8,771 bases of DNA from positions 1-8,771 of the forward strand of contig JARRQF010000148.1 of NCBI GenBank assembly GCA_037382065.1. The letters run 5' to 3'. Shown piece by piece: positions 1 through 5,331 of the stretch. Under the pieces are notes generated by a model, which made no database searches, was not told where the DNA came from, and saw nothing but the letters and a program-made list of their open reading frames with translations. A program made the translations under genes and the position numbers. This DNA is from Thiodiazotropha sp037382065. GTDB lineage: Bacteria; Pseudomonadota; Gammaproteobacteria; Chromatiales; Chromatiaceae. Numbering within the stretch: the first letter of the stretch is position 1; every line of letters begins with the position of its first letter.

Positions 1-2
1 AT

Positions 3-131
3 CCATGTTATTTGCTCACAGAGTACCTGCTATTGCTCGATGATTGTTTGATGATGCCAATCACACCACGGCATGAAGAGGCAAAGTACGAGGGTATCTA
101 CAACACATTCTCTGATACTCCTTCATTGTAG
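3..131 (+). CDS. Possible 3' end of a gene truncated by the window edge
   Basis: An open frame runs from the window edge to a TAG at 129-131 and would encode the last 42 residues of a protein ending NTFSDTPSL. I do not recognise the product. It would be convergent with the minus-strand gene that ends at 143, leaving only 11 bp between them, which is a plausible arrangement. Against it, 42 codons is short enough to be open by chance, and the segment 36-59 is repeated at the pabB 5' end, where it is read in another frame. Low confidence; sequence left of the window would decide. Confidence 0.25.
   Translation, partial: PCYLLTEYLLLLDDCLMMPITPRHEEAKYEGIYNTFSDTPSL
36..59 (+). repeat. 24-bp repeat, inverted relative to the copy at the pabB 5' end
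   Basis: These 24 bases (beginning CTCGATGATTG, ending GATGATGCCA) recur exactly, in opposite orientation, at 3290-3313. Similarity continues weakly outward on both sides: CTG(C/T)TATT before it, and ACACCAC followed by CATGAA after it. The pair brackets a 3.2-kb segment holding the exported protein gene, the IscB relic, the miniature element and pabB. Confidence 0.8.
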
Positions 132-142
132 ATCCTCTATAT

Positions 143-874
143 TCATTGTTTAACCACCGATTTTACGTCGTACGCTAATTGTTTGAGCGCCTTCCATGTG
201 GCTTTTCTTACATCAATATCCTGCTTTCCAAGCGCTGGTCGGTATACTATAGAACCTACTCTATCTGAATAGGATTGAACTTTTGTAACGATTTCACTCA
301 TATTCGAAAAATCACCGAGTTTCATGCGAGCCTGAAGCCTTTCAAAATCTTTCATTATGAGCCCCAGCCTATAGTTGACATCGAGATATGCCAGGAAGAA
401 TTTCTTTTGGAAAACATCATACTTATTATTGGTTGTGAGTTTTTCCAAACGAGAAATAATCTCCTTAATTCCCTCAAAACCAGATGACACACCCTTATAT
501 GAGAGAACCTCTGTTAACTTTTTTTGAAAACTCTCTGAGGTATGCTCCATTCCCTTAGCAGCCGCCTTAACCAGATGCTCTTGAAAAAGGGCTGCATTAC
601 CTTCATGAAATTCAGGTGCCTTTGGCTCGAGCTCTGGTGCCCCGCGCATTATTACATCAAAATCATCAGTAATCTCTACCTGAAATCCTTCACCTGGTTG
701 AGGATTTTTTTGACCAAGCGATTGCAGCTCTTTTTTAACAAGGCTTGCGAAATCCTTGCTTAATATCTCTTTCACGGTTGACAAGCTCTTATCATTTGCC
801 CCCTGGGCATTTACTGAAAGCAAGAGACTAATAACAACCGTGGTTACGAATGATAGTGATTTTATGGTTTTCAT
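143..874 (-). CDS. Exported protein of unknown function
   Basis: A 243-residue product that I cannot assign to a family. The N terminus has a clear Sec-type signal: Lys residues at 2 and 5, a hydrophobic core at about 8-21, and a likely cut after VNAQGA (about residue 26). The mature part is charged and mostly helical in character, rich in Lys and Glu, without cysteine, and has no further membrane segment, so a periplasmic location is inferred. The ATG at 874 is the only reasonable start because the signal peptide begins there, yet no good Shine-Dalgarno precedes it (GTAGAATCTG). The start codon lies inside the right end of the IscB-element relic, so the leader of this gene derives from mobile-element DNA. 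The right-end hairpin (893-912) sits about 20 nt upstream in the presumed mRNA. No operon partner is visible. Confidence 0.75.
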   Translation of the reverse strand: MKTIKSLSFVTTVVISLLLSVNAQGANDKSLSTVKEILSKDFASLVKKELQSLGQKNPQPGEGFQVEITDDFDVIMRGAPELEPKAPEFHEGNAALFQEHLVKAAAKGMEHTSESFQKKLTEVLSYKGVSSGFEGIKEIISRLEKLTTNNKYDVFQKKFFLAYLDVNYRLGLIMKDFERLQARMKLGDFSNMSEIVTKVQSYSDRVGSIVYRPALGKQDIDVRKATWKALKQLAYDVKSVVKQ

Positions 875-892
875 CAGATTCTACGCGAGAAA

Positions 893-912
893 CCCCGTTC
901 TTCAGATCGGGG
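893..912 (-). other. Right-end hairpin of the IscB-element relic
   Basis: CCCCG and CGGGG arms, extendable to 7 of 8 pairs, around a short loop (TTCA on the plus strand). On the minus strand the hairpin is followed by GTTTCTCGC, the usual look of an IS200/IS605-type right end. It lies about 20 nt before the start codon of the exported protein gene, so it could also act as a weak terminator or attenuator in any transcript arriving from the omega-RNA side; the run of T after it is only three long. Confidence 0.6.
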
Positions 913-929
913 AGGGATAGCATCCGCCA

Positions 930-1095
930 TCAGACGGCCTGTCTCGCTGCCTCCTTTTTATTCAATGCTATCGCTGGTTGTGGGAAATAAGCATAGCCAT
1001 TACTGCGTTGTAGCGGCATGCCATACCGATGGCTAATACCCTGGACAACGCTTTATCAGTGGATTCTTCCGTTTGTTCAAAACAAAAACGGCCAT
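930..1095 (-). pseudogene. iscB: iscB remnant: N terminus fused out of frame to C terminus
   Basis: IscB is the RuvC/HNH nuclease guided by omega RNA, the relative of Cas9. Reading the minus strand from the ATG at 1095 gives MAVFVLNKRKNPL, the typical IscB N terminus of the RRXRR-domain type, then a few unrelated codons and a stop at 1033. In another frame, from 1052 to the TGA at 930, it encodes SVVQGISHRYGMPLQRSNGY followed by AYFPQPAIALNKKEAARQAV. The first of these matches the IscB C-terminal pattern VQGIxHxYCxxLQRxDGYxY. So about 13 N-terminal and about 40 C-terminal codons survive, and the middle of a protein of over 400 residues, with all RuvC and HNH catalytic residues, is deleted. 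The Cys usual after HxY is Gly here. It is not functional as a nuclease. Confidence 0.85.
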
Positions 1096-1208
1096 AGACA
1101 CTCCTTGTTAAAAGATGCCCTTACGGGCCTTGTCATGGGGGCATTCGCCCTGCTCTCCTCGTGGATGTCTGCAACCGGCTCCTGCTTGCGCAGCGGACCA
1201 GATAATCA
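1096..1208 (-). ncRNA. HEARO / IscB omega RNA, copy 1
   Basis: HEARO RNA lies directly upstream of iscB and serves as its guide scaffold. On the minus strand this segment contains a 5' stem CUGC-gcaa-GCAG, then GAGCCGGUUGCAGAC, a GGGC-gaau-GCCC hairpin, a GCCC-guaa-GGGC hairpin (1117-1128), and the AAGGAG ribosome site before the iscB start. The same order occurs in the copy at 6799-6910. The 5' stem differs in sequence between the two copies but keeps pairing and position, which supports a conserved RNA. The guide would be taken from flanking DNA beyond about 1208, but I cannot fix the exact boundary. Confidence 0.8.
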
Positions 1209-1228
1209 ATGATATTAGTAATTCTTAT

Positions 1229-1526
1229 TTGAACCTAAAAAAATCAGTTGACCGCTCCATTCTAATAGCAGGGGCCTGATTTTGAAGAAAATAGCTTCGA
1301 TGGTCATGGTCACCTATTGGGTGAATCACGCTACAGCGTGAATGGTACGCTTATGGTGGCGCATGGCGGCGTTGAAACTCCTTGGAATAGCGGGCTATTC
1401 TGCGTCGTTACGCGCCGTGCATGGATGCACCAGTATCGCGGGCACATGGATGTGCAGGAGCGACCCTTGCCCTACACCACCACAAGCGTACACTTCACGC
1501 CGTCCAACTGATCTTTTTAGGTTGAA
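1229..1526 (+). mobile_element. Miniature inverted-repeat element, copy 1, with 5-bp flanking repeat
   Basis: The core 1234-1521 is bounded by inverted 17-bp ends, CCTAAAAA(A/G)ATCAGTTG, and flanked on both sides by TTGAA (1229-1233 and 1522-1526), which fits a 5-bp target duplication. It carries no credible gene. Inside are a TCACGC/GCGTGA inverted repeat near 1326-1342 and GGAATAGCGGGCTATTC near 1383-1399. A shorter copy lies in reverse orientation at 7702-7943. This copy has about 53 extra bases around 1405-1460 relative to that one. It is non-autonomous, and I do not recognise the parent transposon from the ends alone. Confidence 0.75.
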
Positions 1527-1874
1527 TGCTTGTAAACGCTTCACCCCTTAATCATACAAGGAAAGGCAGAACTTGAAAAAGCGAGTCTGGAAAAATGTGT
1601 TGTGGTTACCATCGTACAGATACGCTATTGTTGGTGTGTATTTTTAGCGTGGGAGGTATTTGTTGGTATGGTAGTTATTTGAAGTAAAATGGTTATTGCT
1701 TGTGTGGTTTTATCTTATAATCGGGGATGGTATAATATAGGATTAGAAAAAATGCTATAGCAGTATTTTTAATCCCTTGCCGTAAGTAATCACACGGCGA
1801 CTGAGTGTTGGGGTGCTTATGGTCTGCTTGGTTATGTAGATGGTCTGAATGGAATAGAACGCCACCCAGCTTAA
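1527..1874. other. Non-coding spacer downstream of pabB
   Basis: About 350 bp with no supported gene on either strand. It is AT-rich in the middle, with TATAAT-like hexamers near 1715 and 1730 on the plus strand that precede no open frame. The only structure I can support is the inverted repeat at 1740-1775. Confidence 0.5.
1740..1775 (-). terminator. AT-rich hairpin, possible pabB terminator
   Basis: Two 17-base arms (GGATTAGAAAAAATGCT and its near complement) pair at 14 of 17 positions with a 2-nt loop. The hairpin lies 100 bp beyond the pabB stop codon and would place runs of U in transcripts from either strand. The stem is AU-rich and the distance long, so a termination role is only a suggestion. 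Confidence 0.35.
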
Positions 1875-3269
1875 CTACCCACAGCGTTCAGAATTCATCT
1901 GTTCCATTCGGTTCAGTACATCAAGCAGAGCGGCCGCCTTATGATAGGTCTCTCGATACTCAGCCTCAGGATCGGAATCAGCAACAATGCCACCCCCGGC
2001 CCAGAGTCGGGTCACGCCTTCGGCATGCACCATAGTGCGAATCACGATATTGCTATCCATATCACCATTGAAACCAATATAGCCAATCGAGCCACAGTAG
2101 ATACCCCGACGATGAGACTCTAGCTCTTCAATGATCTCCATTGAACGCAGCTTCGGTGCCCCAGTGATCGAGCCTCCGGGAAAACAGGCACGCATTAATG
2201 AGAGTGCATCCTGCCCTTGGTTTAGTTTGCCACACACTTTGCTCACAAGGTGGTGAACCCTTGCATAACTCTCCAGCTTGAATAGTTCCGGCACTTCTAC
2301 ACTCCCGGTTTGACACACCTTACCCAGATCATTGCGCAACAGGTCGACAATCATAAGATTCTCTGCCTGATCTTTGGGACTCTCTTTCAGCGCTTCGGCC
2401 AGCATCATATCTTCGATGGGATCCGCTCCCCTGGGAGCGGTCCCCTTGATCGGTTTGGTTTCCACCTGACCACCGCGTAGTTTCAGAAAGCGCTCGGGAG
2501 ATGTGCTCAATACTTGGCAGTGAGGTGTGTTCAGGTAAGCAGAGAAAGGCGCTGCATTGAGCTGACGTAATCCTTTGTATGCCTGCCAGGGGTCACCCTC
2601 GGTTGCGACAGAAAATCGCTGCGCAAAATTAACTTGGTAGCAGTCTCCATCAAGGATATAGCGCTTGATTTTTGCAATGGATGAGAGATATTCATCCTGA
2701 CTCATATTGGAGCAGACCTCACCCATAACACGATAGGGCTGTGTCGCCCGTAGTTTCACGGAGTGGTTAGTCGCGCACAGCAACATCCTTCGATACTTTT
2801 CGAGGCGGGTAGGATTCCGCCCAACCAGCCAACTGCGCTGCTCCTGATGATCAACGACCAGGGACCAGTCGTGGATAGCAATCGCCATCTCTGGCAGATG
2901 ATCAATATCCTCAGCGAGATCTGGCATCTGTTCCAGGCGGCGTCCCAGATCATAGCCAAAGTAACCAATCGCACCACCGCAAAAGGGAATACCCTTGATG
3001 CCTGGCGACAACGGACCCAATGCATCCCGTAACAGCTGAAATGGATCATCACGAGAGAGACGCATGCCGCTGCCGCTGCGATGTATCTGGGTCTGCGCAC
3101 CACAGGTTATAAGGACACAGACTGGGTCTGCTGCCAGAATATCGTAACGCCCCTGCTGGCTATAGGGACGACCACTATCAAGAAAAGCCGCCCAAGGATG
3201 ATCTGCAAGGAATTCAAATAACTCCGCGCTGTTCTCGCAATAAGGAAAATCCAGGGCTGTCAAATTCAT
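1875..3269 (-). CDS. pabB: Aminodeoxychorismate synthase component I
   Basis: PabB converts chorismate, with ammonia supplied by the PabA glutaminase, to 4-amino-4-deoxychorismate, the precursor of p-aminobenzoate for cytosolic folate synthesis. The 464-residue product shows the N-terminal domain motif GYFGYD (about 102-107) and the chorismate-binding domain motifs SPERFL (257-262), PIKGT (273-277), DLLRNDLG (309-316), FPGGSITGAPK (363-373) and DPEAEYRET (433-441). The lysine in PIKGT, near position 275, distinguishes PabB from anthranilate synthase TrpE, which has PIAGT. Length is normal (E. coli about 453). I place the start at the ATG at 3269, giving MNLTALDFPY, because homologues begin at this point. 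A TTG at 3305 would add 12 residues, but neither start has a clear ribosome site. No pabA or pabC is adjacent, so the gene stands alone. Confidence 0.93.
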   Translation of the reverse strand: MNLTALDFPYCENSAELFEFLADHPWAAFLDSGRPYSQQGRYDILAADPVCVLITCGAQTQIHRSGSGMRLSRDDPFQLLRDALGPLSPGIKGIPFCGGAIGYFGYDLGRRLEQMPDLAEDIDHLPEMAIAIHDWSLVVDHQEQRSWLVGRNPTRLEKYRRMLLCATNHSVKLRATQPYRVMGEVCSNMSQDEYLSSIAKIKRYILDGDCYQVNFAQRFSVATEGDPWQAYKGLRQLNAAPFSAYLNTPHCQVLSTSPERFLKLRGGQVETKPIKGTAPRGADPIEDMMLAEALKESPKDQAENLMIVDLLRNDLGKVCQTGSVEVPELFKLESYARVHHLVSKVCGKLNQGQDALSLMRACFPGGSITGAPKLRSMEIIEELESHRRGIYCGSIGYIGFNGDMDSNIVIRTMVHAEGVTRLWAGGGIVADSDPEAEYRETYHKAAALLDVLNRMEQMNSERCG

Positions 3270-3289
3270 GGGTGGTGTAGCATAGCTGG

Positions 3290-3313
3290 TGGCATCATCA
3301 AACAATCATCGAG
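3290..3313 (-). repeat. 24-bp repeat at the pabB 5' end
   Basis: Exact inverted copy of 36-59. It lies 20 bp upstream of the pabB ATG chosen here and covers the alternative TTG start at 3305. Because the same bases occur elsewhere in an unrelated setting, coding constraint on the PabB extension is doubtful, which favours the downstream ATG. Confidence 0.75.
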
Positions 3314-3372
3314 AATAACAGACACCCTGTTCGCAAACAAACATGGACACCGACACTGTCCGCGCTACCCCC

Positions 3373-3424
3373 CCAGGGTAATTGCACTACAAAGGACTCG
3401 TTTTTATGCATAATCGAAACAAAT
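3373..3424 (+). repeat. 52-bp direct repeat, left copy
   Basis: Matches 4185-4236 at 44 of 52 positions in the same orientation. The core is CCAGGG, one variable base, AATTGCACTAC. An 18-base part (GTAGTGCAATTGCCCTGG) also occurs inverted at 4554-4571. The two full copies bracket the low-GC membrane protein gene at 3699-4106. GCAC...TGCATAAT within it resembles a dispersed operator, but I cannot assign a regulator. Confidence 0.7.
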
Positions 3425-3490
3425 CGCCATTAGTTGATAGCTGGACATGTTGGGGTGCGCGCCACCAAGATCCTAATCCAATCAAGGATA

Positions 3491-3516
3491 GTTAAAAGGG
3501 TCTCGTCCTTTTTAAC
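3491..3516. other. 10-bp stem hairpin in the pabB / membrane protein spacer
   Basis: GTTAAAAGGG, loop TCTCGT, CCTTTTTAAC: ten pairs including one G-T. It lies in the 393-bp non-coding stretch between the divergent pabB and the plus-strand gene at 3699. Neither side has a U-tract long enough for a convincing terminator. Just left of it, 3450-3468 is an imperfect palindrome (TTGG...GCGC...CCAA). Confidence 0.5.
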
Positions 3517-3641
3517 TGTTTATGCCACAATCATGTGGGATTTCATCTGTACAGAAAGCAAAACGCTCTATTCAACCATTAAAAATGGCATCCCGATAAT
3601 ATGTATTAAATAAAAGGATATTTGACCTTTTAATTCATCTG

Positions 3642-3671
3642 TTAGCTTACGAAAGGCTAATATTTTATAAT
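3642..3671 (+). promoter_or_regulatory. Candidate sigma-70 promoter for the membrane protein gene
   Basis: A perfect TATAAT at 3666-3671 lies 27 bp before the start codon at 3699. The best -35 match is a weak TTAGCT at 3642-3647 with 18-bp spacing. Transcription would begin near 3678, giving a leader of about 20 nt that still contains the AAGGAG ribosome site at 3685-3690. Confidence 0.45.
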
Positions 3672-3698
3672 ACAAAGCAGTATTAAGGAGTAGTAACT

Positions 3699-4106
3699 TT
3701 GTTAAGTTATAAAAGATATAAAATAATTGTAAAAACATTTTGTGTTTATGATATTCTTGCACTGTTACCAATGGCTGTTCCCGTTATTAATTCTGAGCAT
3801 ATCGCCACATTATCTAAAATTAATATTTTACTTGGAGGAGCAGATTGGGGCACTTTTTTACCTATACATTTACTTTTTATTCAAATGTTAGGAATATTAG
3901 GAGCTGGGTGGGCCATTTGGCGTTGGAAATATATTTCAGTTGAGATAGGTCGGTATGAAGGTTATTTAAGAATATTATTTTCTGTGACTTTATTCTGGGC
4001 ATACTTCTTAACACAACACCCAATTATTCTTATCTTTGCCGTTATTGATCTTATCGCTTCAATTTTACATTTAATTAAATGTGAATGCAGTGAACCTAAA
4101 ACCTAA
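3699..4106 (+). CDS. Small four-helix membrane protein, unknown function
   Basis: A 135-residue product starting at TTG (3699). The start is set by AAGGAG at 3685-3690, 8 nt upstream, with no competing ATG before the first hydrophobic segment. Four likely membrane spans lie at about 13-30, 52-74, 88-105 and 107-126, separated by a loop with GGADWG (46-51) and a basic-aromatic patch WRWKY (74-78). The N-terminal end is basic (KRYK) and the C terminus short and polar (CECSEPKT). I do not recognise the family. The coding sequence is strikingly AT-rich compared with pabB and the expansin, and the gene lies between two direct repeats, so recent acquisition is likely. A candidate promoter and leader lie directly upstream; no partner gene is adjacent. 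Confidence 0.75.
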   Translation: MLSYKRYKIIVKTFCVYDILALLPMAVPVINSEHIATLSKINILLGGADWGTFLPIHLLFIQMLGILGAGWAIWRWKYISVEIGRYEGYLRILFSVTLFWAYFLTQHPIILIFAVIDLIASILHLIKCECSEPKT

Positions 4107-4173
4107 TAACAAGCTCCCATGGGTAATATCGCCCTCCTCTCCCTTGCATGATATCACATACTCACAATTATTG

Positions 4174-4190
4174 CCCTGGCCTGGCCAGGG
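4174..4190. other. GC-rich hairpin downstream of the membrane protein gene
   Basis: CCCTGGC, loop CTG, GCCAGGG: seven perfect pairs. It begins about 70 bp after the stop codon at 4106 and overlaps the left edge of the right 52-bp repeat. No U-run follows on either strand, so it is not a standard intrinsic terminator; it may be a repeat-associated structure. Confidence 0.5.
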
Positions 4191-4236
4191 AAATTGCACT
4201 ACAAAGAACCCATTTTCGTGCATAATAGAAGCAAAT
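4185..4236 (+). repeat. 52-bp direct repeat, right copy
   Basis: Second copy of 3373-3424 (44 of 52 positions identical), 812 bp away. After it, 4237-4367 holds no supported gene. An ATG frame at 4256-4396 (46 codons) runs into the following 161-bp repeat and looks accidental. Confidence 0.7.
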
Positions 4237-4367
4237 AGCAACATAACAAAAAATCATGGAACAACAAAGTAAAGAGGTTATCGCTGCTGATGGAAAACTT
4301 TGCGTCGTTCTCATGATGGTGACCACAAGACAGCTATTCATTTTATTCTCAAAATCTATTTACGAAT

Positions 4368-4528
4368 ATAGGTCACTCTTTTTGAAGTCGCGATAAAATT
4401 CGTGATTGCGTAGGATGCGGTGAGCGGTGCGAACCGCATCAATAGTGCGATGACTCAGGACCAACTTTGAAAAGACACCATGAAATGTGTCATGCGAATT
4501 CTAACCGCTTTCTGAGATTGAGTGGGTA
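4368..4528 (+). repeat. 161-bp direct repeat, copy A
   Basis: Matches 4729-4889 with 9 substitutions and no gaps (94%). It contains a hairpin with 8-bp arms GATGCGGT/ACCGCATC (4414-4440) within a GTAGGATGCGG...GAACCGCATC pattern, a family of dispersed intergenic repeats in gammaproteobacteria. Open frames across it on the minus strand repeat between the copies and have no gene-like features. Confidence 0.85.
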
Positions 4529-4553
4529 TCTCGGCGAGTCCCATAAGATCAAC

Positions 4554-4571
4554 GTAGTGCAATTGCCCTGG
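4554..4571 (-). repeat. Partial inverted copy of the 52-bp repeat core
   Basis: Eighteen bases, CCAGGGCAATTGCACTAC on the minus strand, equal to the left part of the repeats at 3373 and 4185 apart from their one variable base. It lies between the two 161-bp repeat copies. Confidence 0.6.
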
Positions 4572-4728
4572 GTTTGAACCCCGCATCCCCTCTCCCCTTG
4601 AAGGGTATTGTAAAAGCATACCGCGAATATTCGCAAAAGTCGTAGAGTGTGGTGAGGTACGAGCCGCATCATGATTTTCGATCATGTGCCAATATTTGAG
4701 TGAGATATTCCATGGTATTTTTAAACCG

Positions 4729-4889
4729 ATAGGTCACTCTTTTTGAAGTCGCGATAAAATTTGTGATTGCGTAGGATGCGGTGAGCGGTGCGAACCGCAT
4801 CAATAGTGCGATGGCCCAGGACCAACTTTGAAAAGACGCCATGAAATGTGTCATGCGAATGGCTGCCGCTTTCTGAGATTGAGTGGGTA
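4729..4889 (+). repeat. 161-bp direct repeat, copy B
   Basis: Second copy of 4368-4528 at an offset of 361 bp, with the hairpin at 4775-4801. Five of the nine differences cluster in six bases near its right part (the TTCTAA / GGCTG segment). A diverged third fragment, the pattern GTAGAGTGTGG...GAGCCGCATC at about 4641-4670, lies in the 200-bp spacer, as does the perfect palindrome GCGAATATTCGC near 4624-4635. Confidence 0.85.
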
Positions 4890-5331
4890 GATATGACTTA
4901 GCAGTAACCCACGAATTCGACTGAATAGGTGATTTATCTTAACTCATTGGGCGAATTCCTTAATGCTATAAGAATTCCTTAATCATTCATATTAACTATG
5001 GATTTCAGGTTTCATGGTGAACTCCGAAACTTGAGTAAGTATTACGTAACTATTAAATAAAACATTGCTCTGATAACAACACTCTACTTTGCCAATAAAA
5101 CAACCCGTTAATTTGCAGAAAAAATAGAGAATCCGTTTCAGTCTACATACCAGTACGGTTTGTGATTGGGTTGGCAACTCTCTTTAAACGTTATTTATTA
5201 CATCTGACTTTTTTCAATTTTTTCTTCATCATCAATTTGGCGCTTGAATCATGCACAAACGGAATTGTTATTGCAGCTATAGCGCTTTTTGTTACTAGCC
5301 CATTTTTTAATCCAACAAAGCAGGTGGAGCG
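4890..5331. other. Non-coding AT-rich region upstream of the expansin gene
   Basis: About 440 bp without a supported gene. It contains the 12-base direct repeat GAATTCCTTAAT at 4953-4964 and 4972-4983 (19-bp period, almost two helical turns), which could be an operator pair but lies 350 bp from the expansin start. The expansin ribosome site AGGTGGAG is at 5322-5329. A plus-strand frame from GTG 5162 encodes a hydrophobic 63-mer, but it has no ribosome site and overlaps the expansin start. Confidence 0.5.

Larger units (their letters stand above)
872..1210 (-). mobile_element. Deletion derivative of an IscB (IS200/IS605-superfamily) element, copy 1
   Basis: On the minus strand the parts come in the order expected of an IscB element: left end with HEARO/omega RNA (about 1210-1096), an iscB start codon with strong Shine-Dalgarno (AAGGAG, 5 nt before the ATG at 1095), the N-terminal codons joined to C-terminal codons of iscB, a stop, and then a right-end hairpin followed by GTTTCTCGC. 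No terminal inverted repeats are seen, as expected for this superfamily. No tyrosine transposase (TnpA) is present, so the relic is non-autonomous. Positions 1073-1182 recur at 6776-6886 and positions 871-884 recur at 6762-6775; the 188 bp between them are absent from the second copy. The outer left boundary is approximate. Confidence 0.82.

Noticed and set aside
872..1210. TnpB-type element with 3' omega RNA
   Set aside because: The scaffold lies upstream of the start codon and the peptides match IscB, so the relic is of the IscB type and reads on the minus strand.
1018..1212. Plus-strand 64-residue frame
   Set aside because: It lies antisense to the iscB remnant and HEARO RNA, whose conserved peptides and hairpins explain the segment better.
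1317..1551. Two overlapping plus-strand frames of 64 and 69 residues
   Set aside because: They fall inside the miniature element, are not preserved as frames in its other copy, and have no ribosome site.
3450..3468. NtrC-type operator in the palindrome TTGG...CCAA
   Set aside because: The half sites do not fit the usual GCAC/GTGC spacing and no nitrogen gene is nearby.
4256..4396. 46-codon plus-strand frame starting MEQQSKEVIAADGK
   Set aside because: No ribosome site, and its second part runs into the 161-bp repeat. It could be a relic of a gene start carried with the 52-bp repeat, but I cannot support that.
4455..4854. Minus-strand frames of 60-76 residues sharing MTHFM(V/A)SFQSWS
   Set aside because: The shared peptide is only the 161-bp DNA repeat translated twice; the frames differ elsewhere.
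4368..4983. CRISPR array
   Set aside because: The repeats are 161 bp in two copies, and the 12-bp repeats at 4953 and 4972 occur only twice with a 7-bp gap; no repeat-spacer pattern exists.
4992..5177. Minus-strand 61-residue frame
   Set aside because: No ribosome site, poor composition and no recognisable feature, in an AT-rich spacer.
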